From assembly GCA_950097015.1 (NCBI GenBank), contig CATNEN010000041.1:248001-312000 (forward strand): DNA of 64,000 bases. The letters are read 5' to 3'. The position numbers were made by a program, and so were the translations under genes. The stretch comes from Macrostomum hystrix. Lineage: Eukaryota > Platyhelminthes > Macrostomidae. The notes below the pieces were generated by a model. The model searched no databases and was not told where the DNA came from. It was given only the letters and a program-made list of their open reading frames with translations. The stretch's first letter is position 1. Every line of letters starts with the position of its first letter. Shown here piece by piece: positions 26,600-37,659 of the stretch.

Positions 26600-27970
26600 A
26601 AGCTTTGCAGCTACGTATCTAATTTTGCTAATTCTAAAATTGTCGCATCTTAGGAAACGCATCTAAACACTTCTAGGATACGCTGCCAGTAGCCATTATA
26701 GAGTTTTGGTCCCTAGACAGACCTAGAGATTACATATTCTCTTCAGACAGAGCACGCAGGAGTAACAGATTCCTCAGCAGCCCGACTTAAACTCCACTAC
26801 TCCCTTCATCAGCTCAGTTTAAAAGGACTCCTAAATTAGCTCGTGTACCAAGAATAAACCCTCAGCTGCTCAGAGCTCCCCTAAAGCTCAGCCGCAGCCA
26901 TCTCAGAGCAGTCAGCAATGGCCCTCTCGGGGCATGGCTGATTCTGTATAGCCACTGTTTCCTTCAAGGCCAAGTTCTAGCGGATAGTTTTGCGTCTCTT
27001 GTGCAGCTTTGACTGTGAAACGCGGAGAACTTTATCTGCCACTGCCCGGTCTTGGCCAGGGCTCAAGACTCAAGTATCTCAAGCCAAACCCAGCGACCTC
27101 TCCAACTCTTGCAGACAACAGAACATCTACCTGGTAGGCCGATACCTGCGGCACACCGTAGATCGACGGGTCCCTCGATCGGAGCGGCACTGCTTCTTCT
27201 GCGAAGCGTAGGTAGCCAGCCGCCGGTCGGATGCACGCTACAGCTAAGTCAAATCAAGGAAATACTCTAACAGTGACGTCTATATGAGCAATGTGAAGAA
27301 AACGTATAATACGAGTATTTCGAAAGAGGAAGTGGCCACTTGAGTGACTGCCGAGCAGTGGGAAAATGAAGCTCCCCTCTGATTAAAATTACTGAGGCAA
27401 ATTTCCGCTCCGAGGTGGAACTCTGCTATCGCTGGTCCAGAATGACTGTCTGAAGCTCGAATTCAGTCTGGTTCATTTCTTATCGAATGGTTCGAAACTG
27501 ATGAAGCGGTGTGGGCCTACACCCCTGACCGGATGTTGGCAATCGGCTGAGCCGCGCGGGCTGCACTTTTGCGTACGACCCTGTCCGCTGCACCCTGAGA
27601 GAGCTGTGGACTGTTGCATTGTGCCGAACTGGCAGCGGTGTGCCTGTCAAACCGTCTGGCAGCTCGGCATGTCCCCTCCGAGCATGAATAATATGCAAAT
27701 CCATCTGTGACAAGCCAATGCACTTTAATTCCCGTGTGATCAATGCGGTGGACAGGGCATCGGTTTTTCTTTCCTGAAGCAACATGTCACATGGCCGCTG
27801 AATTGATTCCTAATTACTTATTCATTTTTTCGTGACGCTTTGCGCTTCTCAAAAAGTGCTTAATAAAATAATCCTGACTTCAGCCATGTTTCCGTTGACT
27901 GCTTATCTACAAGTGCTTGATGGCAAAATGCTATAGATATGATATTGATCTCACCCTCAGTGACGTCTCT
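26600..27970. other. No gene recognised
   Basis: Unique DNA lies between the 12-bp and 29-bp arrays. Short frames exist near 26990-27270 and 27480-27785 but have no recognisable domain or consistent splice structure. Confidence 0.35.
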
Positions 27971-27974
27971 CGCC

Positions 27975-29650
27975 CACTCTCAAACCCAACTACCTGCATC
28001 TGTTCCACTCTCAAACCCAGCTACCTGCATCTGTTCCACTCTCAAACCCAACTACCTGCATCTGTTCCACTCTCAAACCCAGCTACCTGCATCTGTTCCA
28101 CTCTCAAACCCAACTACCTGCATCTGTTCCACTCTCAAACCCAGCTACCTGCATCTGTTCCACTCTCAAACCCAGCTACCTGCATCTGTTCCACTCTCAA
28201 ACCCAGCTACCTGCATCTGTTCCACTCTCAAACCCAACTACCTGCATCTGTGCCACTCTCAAACCCAACTACCTGCATTTGTTCCACTCTCAAACCCAGC
28301 TACCTGCATCTGTTCCACTCTCAAACCCAGCTACCTGCATCTGTTCCACTCTCAAACCCAGCTACCTGCATCTGTTCCACTCTCAAACCCAGCTACCTGC
28401 ATCTGTTCCACTCTCAAACCCAACTACCTGCATCTGTTCCACTCTCAAACCCAGCTACCTGCATCTGTTCCACTCTCAAACCCAACTACCTGCATCTGTT
28501 CCACTCTCAAACCCAACTACCTGCATTTGTTCCACTCTCAAACCCAGCTACCTGCATCTGTTCCACTCTCAAACCCAGCTACCTGCATCTGTTCCACTCT
28601 CAAACCCAGCTACCTGCATCTGTTCCACTCTCAAACCCAGCTACCTGCATCTGTTCCACTCTCAAACCCAACTACCTGCATCTGTTCCACTCTCAAACCC
28701 AGCTACCTGCATCTGTTCCACTCTCAAACCCAACTACCTGCATCTGTTCCACTCTCAAACCCAACTACCTGCATCTGTTCCACTCTCAAACCCAGCTACC
28801 TGCATCTGTTCCACTCTCAAATCCAGCTACCTGCATCTGTTCCACTCTCAAACCCAACTACCTGCATCTGTTCCACTCTCAAACCCAGCTACCTGCATCT
28901 GTTCCACTCTCAAACCCAACTACCTGCATCTGTTCCACTCTCAAACCCAACTACCTGCATCTGTGCCACTCTCAAACCCAACTACCTGCATCTGTTCCAC
29001 TCTCAAACCCAACTACCTGCATCTGTTAAACTCTCAAACACAGCTACCTGCATCTGTTCCACTCTCAAACCCAGCTACCTGCATCTGTTCCACTCTCAAA
29101 CCCAGCTACCTGCATCTGTTCCACTCTCAAACCCAACTACCTGCATCTGTTCCACTCTCAAACCCAGCTACCTGCATCTGTTCCACTCTCAAACCCAGCT
29201 ACCTGCATCTGTTCCACTCTCAAACCCAGCTACCTGCATCTGTTCCACTCTCAAACCCAGCTACCTGCATCTGTTCCACTCTCAAACCCAACTACCTGCA
29301 TCTGTTCCACTCTCAAACCCAGCTACCTGCATCTGTTCCACTCTCAAACCCAACTACCTGCATCTGTTCCACTCTCAAACCCAGCTACCTGCATCTGTTC
29401 CACTCTCAAACCCAACTACCTGCATCTGTTCCACTCTCAAACCCAACTACCTGCATCTGTTCCACTCTCAAACCCAGCTACCTGCATCTGTTCCACTCTC
29501 AAACCCAACTACCTGCATCTGTTCCACTCTCAAACCCAGCTACCTGCATCTGTTCCACTCTCAAACCCAACTACCTGCATCTGTTCCACTCTCAAACCCA
29601 ACTACCTGCATCTGTTCCACTCTCAAACCCAACTACCTGCATCTGTGCCA
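27975..29650 (+). repeat. 29-bp minisatellite, about 58 copies
   Basis: The unit contains CTCAAACCCAGCTACCTGCA followed by TCTGTTCCA. Two main variants differ at one base (CCCAGCTAC or CCCAACTAC) and alternate irregularly. Rare variants (CTGTGCCA, CATTTGTT) mark longer duplicated blocks. Because 29 = 3x10-1, the same peptide cycle appears in all three plus frames. There are no spacers, so it is not a CRISPR array. Confidence 0.97.
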
Positions 29651-29699
29651 GTGGACCAGCAATAAAGCGAATAGCTCCAGATAAAGCGTTTGGCGCAAA

Positions 29700-30244
29700 T
29701 ATTATGCAATACTTTGCGTTATATTTTTACTACAATTAACGAACAGAAATAATATATTACAGCATGCTGATGCAGTAATCCTTAATTAGTAATTTCGGCT
29801 TCGACTTGAAGCGACCATTAGTCTGTCAAAGATAAGAGTGTTGTAAATTTTGGTACCCTTAGAGATAACTTTTTGTTTACAAATTTGATTGATTATAGCA
29901 ACTATTGGACATGAAGCAACAAATAACGGTTTCAAAATCCTATTTTTCGTTTGTTGAAATGTGCTTATGTCATAAGAAAAAAATGGTGCAATTTTTATGT
30001 CAAAAGGCGAGTCCAAAGCAAGAAAAAATTGGGAATCGAAATCAATTACTCAAAATTGAACTGAAATTTATCTGCAAAATGTGGGACCTGGTTGCGATTC
30101 GGGTATGAGTACGAGCTGCATGGGGTTAGGGATGCATCCTTAATCCTGATTCGCTCGATAGGAACCGGTTCTAAGGAAAGCATCGCTGAACACTCAGCTT
30201 TTCAGGCTCCGACTCAAACTGGGCGCATCGCGCGGGCGGAAGTT
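29700..30244. other. No gene recognised
   Basis: AT-rich DNA follows the 29-bp array. It holds no protein-like exon. Confidence 0.35.
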
Positions 30245-30279
30245 CTAAGGCTGCAGCGGTGCTGAGGGCACCTGTCGCT

Positions 30280-33200
30280 TCATGGCTTGGCTTCCTGTAG
30301 CTCCTCCTGCTTGAAGTCCGAGCGCATGATGTAGAGCAGGAAGGCCAGGAACTGCAGCACGGAGGCGGCCACGGCCACCCAGTAGGACCAGCGCAGAGAG
30401 TTCCGGTGCGCCTGGTTCGCTTCGCCGTGGCTGACGAAGTCGCCCCAGACCGCCACAGCGACTAGCAGGCACAGGACTGCGGGTCCGGGTTGGGTGGAGC
30501 TCTGATAATTTTCTACTCAAGTGGAAGCTGGGGCGAGCCTCACACAGATGCCATCACACAGATGCTACACTGGACCATCACACAGTGTCGGGGGTGAGTG
30601 GCAGAGCGGTCCAACGCGTTTGCCTCTCGCATGAAGGTCCCTGAGCTCGATTCAGCATCGAGGCCACATTACATTGAGGGCGCAGTCGCGAAGAGAGGGA
30701 TGGGTGGCTTGCTAGGACCACTAAAGTCTCAATTTACGCCCTTGAGGGCCCCAACCTCTAGGCACAGTGTAAACGTACACTACCTGACGATGACACAACA
30801 AGGACCATCGCACAGTTTCCCCCGAAATGACCATCACTTAGTGCCACTCCAAAGACAATCGCAGTGCCACTCCAAAGACAATCATCGCACAGTTACATCA
30901 GACAATCGCACAATTACATCAGAAAATCGCACAGTTACATCAGACAATCGCACAGTTACATCAGAAAATCGCACAGTTACATCAGACAATCGCACAGTTA
31001 CATCAGACAATCGCACAGTTACATCAGACAATCGCACAGTTACATCAGACAATCGCACAGTTACATCAGACAATCGCACAATTACATCAGAAAATCGCAC
31101 AGTTACATCAGACAATCGCACAGTTACATCAGAAAATCGCACAGTTACATCAGACAATCGCACAGTTACATCAGACAATCGCACAGTTACATCAGACAAT
31201 CGCACAGTTACATCAGACAATCGCACAGTTACATCAGACAATCGCACAGTTACATCAGACAATCGCACAGTTACATCAGACAATCGCACAGTTACATCAG
31301 ACAATCGCACAGTTACATCAGACAAGGCCAGTCCAACGCACCGATTAACTCTGCATGCATTAGTTAAGACAAGCAGTAGCAAAGCACGTGTGCACTCACA
31401 AGAAGCCAGCAGGCAGCTGACGAACATGAGGCGCACAGTCTTGCTGTGCTGTGCGCTGTCCAGCCTGAGCCGCACCAGTCCGATGACCAGGGAGGCCGCG
31501 GAGGCCGCCAGCCCCAGGATGAAGGCCGCCTTGGTCTTAGCAAAGTCGGCTAAGCAAGCGAAATAAGAGGGAGGGAAAAAGGCTGCGTCAAAGTACGCAC
31601 GGCTTAGCCAAGGCTTCATTGACCCTCAGCAGCCGAGCTTATGCCCCCCCCCCCGGAGCCGGGCTGGCTGATCCGCTATCTAAAAGTGATTATTATTGGA
31701 TTGCTGCTCGCTGCCCCGCTGAGATCTGAGATGAGAAGTGCCGGCGGGCAATGCAATTTAGCGCATGCAGCCGTTCGGGTCGCCTCTCCGCGGATTGCAT
31801 GGGGATTTCGAGCGACGACAAATCCGGCGCCCCAAATGGCTTTGGGGAGAAGCTGGGAGAACTGCTCGGGAGCAAAAAATTGGTTGCTGTATGCGAGCAG
31901 GCCCCACCCCGCAGCCTGCCGATGTCAGCTGAATGCCATGGCGATAACAGGCGGCCTGAAAATAGGCCTTTAATTAGGCGATTGCTGCTCCCCGGCTTTT
32001 CAACAACCGACCGCGTGACTCCAGGGCCAGTCAGCCGAGCCGCTAAAAGCGGGTCGAGTGCTTCACGTTAGCGTATTCAGAGGGGCTGGCGAGTCGCTAA
32101 AGAAATAAGAGAATTTACTTATTTGCTTCGTTGGACTGGGCCCGCACATTTTAAAATTAGATGGGATCTACGCTGCGCTGCCGAATTTGCAAGTCAAAAT
32201 TCGCCAAGCTGGATCGCGAAGGATCTCATAGCTCGGGCGTGTGGCTGAGTACTGCCGACCGCTGTAGCTGCGAAGGCGGAGCGACCTCACACTTCTCCCC
32301 GCTCCCCCCGGAGAGCATCCCATCTATGTTTGGTTTCCCGCAGGCTCCATGCGCAGAAGCCGTAGGTCTCTCTTTCTGGCCGTTATGCAGGCTGAGAACT
32401 GTGATCACATTGGGGAGCCATTAAATTCGCAGCCCCCAGACGTCCTAGGCGGATCGAGGCTGCTCTCTATCGCACAGACGCCCGGAGTCGCTATCGAAGC
32501 AGATGAGGAAACGGCCCAACAGATTGCCGTCCACCTGGGCTGGGCGAGGCGAATAGATCCGCAGCTTTCAGCGGGCGCTACCGGCAGCTGGGCCCACGGC
32601 ATCCGCCTCAGCTCACCTGGAGCGAGTCTGGCCCCGGAAAAGCACTCCTTACGTACAGGGTACATATCTCGCTGCTTCAAGACAAGGTTTAAAGTTCACA
32701 GACTACTCAAGCCAACTGTACTCATTGACTGACCGAATTCAATGAATACAGTATGAAATGCCACCTGCGCAATCCTGCAGATTTAAATAGTGTGCCTAGC
32801 AATGATGACTATCCGAAACTGAAGTGGTGGGGTATAGCTTGGGATATAGCTTGTGGCCCAGTGGCCAGAGCCTAGACTCCTGACTGCGAATGGTGGGGTA
32901 TAGCTTGTGGCCCAGTGGCCAGAGTCTAGACTCCTGACTGCGAGTGGTGGGGTATAGCTTGTGGCCCAGTGGCCAGAGCCTTAGACTCCTGACCGCGACA
33001 GGTCTGAGGTTCGAATCTAGCCCAAAGGAAATAGTTCATCGTTGAGCAAAATTTTTACAGTTTTACAGTTACAGACACTTCGACCGTTAACAGCTGCAGT
33101 TCAATCAGCTGTGAAATGAGTACCAGAAAGGTCCGTGAGGCATCCCTCCCCCAGTCCAAAGACTGAACAGAATAGATAAGCTGTAGGTAGTTTCCAACGG

Positions 33201-33496
33201 GTGTTACTCAAGGCTTGCATGCGATGTATCTGCGGGCAACTCACGCTCGCCGGAGTGGTCCTCCTGCAGCACCACTGGCCAGCGGGCCAGCTGCGAGATG
33301 GACACAACAGCCGCCGCGAAGCCGGTCACGCACATCGCCAGGATGGTCCGGTCGGCAGCCTTCACGCTCAGGCACATCCCTTGGGATCGGCTGTCGGTGT
33401 GTGGGTAGTCCCGGCAGTCAGCAATCGCATCGACAATTTCAATGCAGATCCGCAAGCGGAGTCGAAACCGAGCCGGGCCTGGCTGCCTGCGATTGG
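30280..33496 (-). CDS. Multi-pass membrane protein, claudin/PMP22-like, C-terminal three exons
   Basis: Three exons fit by splice site and phase: 33496-33245 (donor GTGAGTTG), 31549-31400 (acceptor TTGCTTAG, donor GTGAGTGC) and 30476-30280 (acceptor ACCCGCAG, stop TGA). Four hydrophobic segments are encoded: TILAMCVTGFAAAVVSI, AAFILGLAASAASLVIGL, MFVSCLLASFLCLLVAVAVW and SYWVAVAASVLQFLAFLLYI. A short polar C-tail follows (RSDFKQEELQEAKP). The last two helices, with a short loop and a W-S-Y-W entry, resemble TM3-ECL2-TM4 of claudin/PMP22/CACNG-type tetraspans. A CRDY...GMC stretch precedes the first segment. The 5' exon with the start codon was not found. The second intron contains a SINE and the 21-bp minisatellite. 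The family assignment is tentative. Confidence 0.55.
30588..30778 (+). mobile_element. tRNA-derived SINE-like element, copy 2
   Basis: It starts TCGGGGGTGAGTGGCAGAGC with a perfect A-box (TGGCAGAGCGG at 30599-30609) and a degenerate B-box (GAGCTCGATTCAGC). The body shares AATTTACGCCCTTGAGGGCC and AGGCACAGT with the minus-strand copy at 8811-8983. Similar ACCATCNCACAG motifs lie on both sides, suggesting insertion into a pre-existing short repeat. Confidence 0.7.
30889..31325 (+). repeat. 21-bp minisatellite, about 21 copies, within an intron
   Basis: The unit is the 21-mer CAGTTACATCAGACAATCGC plus A. Variants are AGAAAATCGC and CAATTACATC. Because the unit is 7 codons, open frames on both strands read as heptapeptide repeats (TVTSDNR or SDVTVRL). 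It lies in the intron of the membrane protein gene encoded on the other strand. Confidence 0.95.
31620..33000. other. Intron or intergenic DNA, no exon recognised
   Basis: This lies between two exons of the minus-strand membrane gene. It includes a run of ten C at 31644-31653. No protein-like exon was found. Confidence 0.35.
32825..33025 (+). mobile_element. tRNA-like/SINE sequence with triplicated 5' half
   Basis: Three tandem copies, about 53 bp apart, of GGTGGGGTATAGCTTGTGGC followed by CCAGTGGCCAGAG each carry an A-box match (TGGCCCAGTGG). Only the last copy continues through GACAGGTCTGAGG into a B-box (GGTTCGAATCT near 33008). The first copy has an extra GGGATATAGCTT. This looks like a tRNA-derived element whose promoter half was tandemly copied. 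Confidence 0.6.
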
Positions 33497-34055
33497 CTGA
33501 AAGCGCTGATTGGCTGAAAGAGACCTGCAGATAACAATAAGCACACCTTATCCAGCAATGTCTAGGCAAAGCTCAGGTTAGACTAATCCACTTGTCAGCT
33601 TGAGTGTATTCAAACATAGATAACCAATGATGATTTGTTGGTCCTGCTGGGATGCTTGAACATCAGGAAATCTCATTGGCCGTTGCCTCAGTCCACAGTC
33701 GGTTTGATTACCGCACATTATCCGCGGCCTTGAGCACGGACTCACTGTGGCGCACAGCGGTCCCACAAACTCTCCAGTTGTTGAGAATATACTTTGAGCA
33801 AGCGGCGCCACTAACCGCCGATCAGCACAGGCCATCTGGCTCAGCTGTGGCTAATTGTGCGTCTAGGGAAACAATTCTTACTAAAACATGCGCAATCAGA
33901 TTTACAGCACTACTGAAAGTAGCGGGATCGGAATTAAACCAGAATTCTTAATAAAGTATATTTATTTGTATACATCTGGTTCAAGTGAAATCGGCAATGC
34001 TGGTTCATAACACAATTGGATGCAGGCAAGAGGTGAATAAGGAGTTCTTTGCAGG

Positions 34056-34979
34056 CTAGTATTCCGGCTCGTCATACACATTCTCCTCGTTGGCATTCAG
34101 AAATCCCTCTGGCCGGGCCGTCGTACAAATCTCGCAGCCTGGCCGCTCCGGCCGGTTCCGGTAAGTACAAGTCGGGCAGTGCCAGCCGGGCTGTGTGCGG
34201 GCGGGACAGCCGAAAATTATAATTAGAGCAATTTTAACAAAATTCAGTTCTGCGCGCTAATTTGAAAAACCTATATAAAAAAAAACTCTCATGCGGTTGT
34301 TAAAATTGACACCGACACTGCCTTCTGTGACTTGCATAGAATGGAATAATTCCTCAGGTGTAGGAAATTGCAGACATTCTAGCTCGCATTGACGCACCTC
34401 CTGCACTTTCGGTGCCTCTGGCTGCTGCTTCGGCAGAGGCTGCGGCCTCAGCGACTGCTTCTGAGGACGCGGCTCGGCCCAAACTTTCTGAGCGGCAGCG
34501 GCGGCGGCGGCAGCAGCAGCAGAAGCGGTCACGGCGGTGGCGGCATCGGCTGCAGCCTGTGGAAGTCTCTCACGATCCCATCGATAGCGGAAGATGTCCT
34601 TGGTGAGCAGGTAGAGATGGACGACCACCTCATGCTGCTGCTCAAGCTCGCCAAGTGGCGTGTCGTCCGTTGGAATTCGGCCGCAGGCGATGCAGCACTG
34701 CGACTGGCGCGGAATCTCCAGCTCGGCGGCCACGCGCATCTTCAGCTCCGCCACGGTGCTGGCTGTGCTGAATTTGAACAGGCGGGGCTTCTCCAGATCG
34801 CTATCCTTGTCGTGGAAGAACACCTTCACAAGGAGGCCTTCCCCGGACTGCGGGAACACACGGATGGCGCCGCCCTGGCGGCAGAGCTGCCCAACCACCT
34901 GCTTGGCTCCAGCCGAGTCGCCATTGCAGATAGCCTCCTGCAGCCGGCTGGCTAGATCGGCTGGTGATTGCTGGCCCAT
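34056..34979 (-). CDS. UBL + NZF protein, SHARPIN/HOIL-1-like (LUBAC accessory type)
   Basis: Exons 34979-34332 and 34190-34056 join in phase to 260 aa. An N-terminal helix ([17 protein letters not shown]) is followed by a ubiquitin-like domain at about residues 48-126 (LLVKVFF ... [15 protein letters not shown] ... VVVHLYLL). An Ala/Gln/Pro linker leads to an NZF zinc finger at 217-244 with Cys221, 224, 235 and 238 in the W-H-C-x2-C-x10-C-x2-C pattern. Thr225-Tyr226 sit where NZFs contact ubiquitin. Helix-UBL-NZF order matches HOIL-1 (RBCK1) and SHARPIN, which activate HOIP for linear ubiquitin chains. Here the protein stops 16 residues after the finger (YDEPEY), so the HOIL-1 RBR ligase module is absent. 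A splice-like acceptor (CTATTGCAG) lies just upstream of the ATG, and an open exon at 36222-36298 joins in frame, so the protein may be longer at its N-terminus. Confidence 0.8.
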
Positions 34980-34999
34980 GGCATGAAGCTGCAATAGAT

Positions 35000-37590
35000 T
35001 GAGGCTGAGTTCACATTAATTTTGTGAGCAGGAACCTTTTGGATTGAATTTGCAATAAACACAATGAATTCACTCATAAATTATTTGGTTATAACTACTT
35101 AAACTATATATTTGTATAATTCAAGTGATCTTGAAATCATTGCTACTGGGTATTCAACTAATAGAAAGAGAAAGTTCATAAACCTGTCATTAAAGTAAAT
35201 GGAACAATAATTTGTATAGAGGTGTCTAAAACTTGTTGCCTGCATATTTTTGTTAAGTGATTAAATTTTAAAGGATATGTTTCTCCCTAAAGTTCAAATA
35301 TTATTAGAACTAAGCCTAAAAATTTCCGACTGAATTCATTATCCTGCATTTAAATGTTTCGTTGATTTATTTTTATTTTCTGGCTTCTGTAGCACCAGCA
35401 TTTGTAGCATAAGCTTATTTGTAACACATTATATATCATGTTATAAGTAAATTGACAGACTGTTTTAAGTCAATAAAATGATAGATAATAACTGCAAAAT
35501 AGAAAGCACATGCTATATGTTTTTATCATATTTTTATATAATATTTTTTAATTATATCATTTATATTATATATATACCGACAGATAATATAATGATACAG
35601 TGAAAAAGTAACAAAAAGCTAAGTAAAAAAGCTAGAGACCAATGAATTTGAGTCATGACATTATGTGTTCTAGGAAGTTTTAAAAAACAAAGCTCTGTAT
35701 CTGTGTATTTGTATTGACTTAAAATAACACCATATCCTTTTGATTGAAAATGATCGAAATCGAAAATATCAAGGTACCAAGTTAAAACTTCACGGTACCC
35801 TCATTTTTCTAAATCAAAATGCGCACACAGAAGAGTTAGTTCTTAAAAAATATTTTATACTTACTATTAAATGCATTAGTTATTACTATTTTTGTTCAAT
35901 TTTCTTTAAAATATATTGTTCTCGTTAGCTTTGTTAGTCTTGTTTACTTCCGCTCAAAAAACGTCTTGAAGTCAAACGTGTTTCACCCTCTAAGCCACCA
36001 GGGTGCACGAATAATGCAATAGGAGTTTAGAAACAATTTGTATAAACTCCACATGAAGACTTATTCTGAATCGAATTTGCCCACCATCATTTACGTGACG
36101 CATGGATCGAATCACACTTGGCATCCTATTGTACTTCTACGATTAATTTAGTTTTTCCCTTCTGCCAATAAATTTATTTTGTAATTAAATAAAGAAAGTC
36201 TGCATAGGACGGTTAGGTTACCTCGCTAGAGGTCGTCTGGTTGCCAGGGGATAGCGAAATGGGCGGCTCCTCAGCTGCATCCACTCGGCCAGTGCGCCCT
36301 GCAGCTATAAGTCAAGATGGATTTATTTAGGGTTTGCCGGGGCTTATGCTGTTTCGTCGCAGGCGCCGGTCAATCATCTGAAGGATTTGCGTTATAATTA
36401 CCAAAATAAGGTGTCAGGAGTCAGGTTGGGTTGCATCCAACAGTCTAAGTCTAAACAGTTAAAGCAATTAGTTCTGAGCATGTTGGTCGCTCAGCAAAGT
36501 TTTAGTCAAGCGTAACGTACTTGGGAGCATCCATCGGCATGTACTCCTTGCGTATATAAACACACATGCATAAGATTGTCGTTGCAAAGAAATTTATTTT
36601 CATCATCATCATTTCTTCATCATCTCTGCTCGCTGATCTCTTATTCTCTATCCTTTCCTCCATCCTGATTGGTCGCTGTTCTCCCCAATGCTATGCGTAA
36701 TCGTATTGTGTATTGTGTGTGTATTGTGTATATTATGTATTGCGTTAAGTTATGCGTATGCGTAATAATCTAATGCTAATAAAAAAATAATTATAATGAG
36801 GCCAAAATTTGTACTCGTAGCATAATTTATTTTACTGTCAATTGGGGCATAACCCCTTAGTGTTACGAGTGTTACTATACCGCCTACTTCAAGTAGCTCG
36901 TACAATGCCGCGTTCGCTCCACGGCTCGTCACAGCTATCATGATAATTTCTCTCTAAAAGGCGGCCAGCAACTAGGCCAGCAAGTAAATGCCACTCCCTA
37001 CGAGCGTATTTCCTCGACATAGACAGCCTCCCCATTGAGCATATTTTAGGTAATGGTTCAAGATGGCTTAGTCGGCATGTCAATTCTAAACGTCAATTCC
37101 ACCAACGCAGCAGAGTGCGTGCCATTATCGCTGGGCAAAGATTTGCAGATCAGAAAATGAAATGGAATACTCAGAATTGAGTCCTGACTAAAAGCTGATA
37201 AGCCGCTCTCTGATCGGATTTCCCTTCACCCCAGGGCGTGGCAGTGGGCGAGGCACCTGATGAGCCTGCTAAAAAGGAACTACTTCACCTGAGCTGAAGT
37301 TCAGCATGGCAGAGGCACGGCAACAGTCTTGAGCAGCAGCTGGTGAGCACACTACCGACTCCTACGGCATCTCTGCTCGATGCAGTCAGGTGAGCTTCTG
37401 CTTTGGCGCCGATTCCGGCTGAGAAAGTACCTTCCAGCTGGGAATGCATGTTGACTCGCGGCAAATTTATTCAGGGGGTGGGCAAGTGGCGGGAGAGGCA
37501 GTTGCAGCGCAAACAGCCGTTTGCCGTTTGCAGAGTGACTTGAGCCGCGGCCACCGGCCGTAGAGATAGAGCAATGCCTGGCCTGCTGAA
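35000..37590. other. AT-rich intergenic DNA
   Basis: 35000-36210 is strongly AT-rich with no exon visible. A possible upstream exon of the UBL-NZF gene is listed at 36222-36298. A TATTGTGTATTGTG-type short repeat lies at 36705-36745. Nothing else is recognised. Confidence 0.5.
36222..36298 (-). CDS. Possible upstream coding exon of the UBL-NZF gene
   Basis: The 77-nt minus-strand segment has acceptor TAGCTGCAG and donor GTAACC. It is open in a frame that would join the 34979 exon in phase (encoding ...DAAEEPPISLSPGNQTTSSE before LHAMGQQ). Composition is coding-like, but no homolog is recognised and there is no start codon. Confidence 0.3.
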
Positions 37591-37596
37591 TCGGAC

Positions 37597-37605
37597 TATA
37601 AAAAA
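37597..37605 (+). promoter_or_regulatory. TATA box upstream of the 375-aa gene
   Basis: TATAAAAAA lies 63 bp before the ATG at 37660, a normal distance for a short 5' UTR. Confidence 0.6.
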
Positions 37606-37659
37606 ATGAGTGAGCCAGTGAAGCAGGGAGAGGCTGGCATTTTCAAAGCGTTGTGAGCC

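Noticed and set aside
27975-29650. CRISPR array because of 29-bp units
   Set aside because: Units abut with no spacers, and the context is an animal nuclear genome.
27917-29739. Three long plus-strand frames (370-581 codons)
   Set aside because: They encode the same cycle from a 29-bp minisatellite in three registers; no promoter, no splice structure, no homology.
30598-31619. 322-codon plus and 245-codon minus frames with heptapeptide repeats
   Set aside because: The plus frame begins in a SINE and both cross the 21-bp minisatellite. Only the 31400-31549 part of the minus frame is a likely exon.
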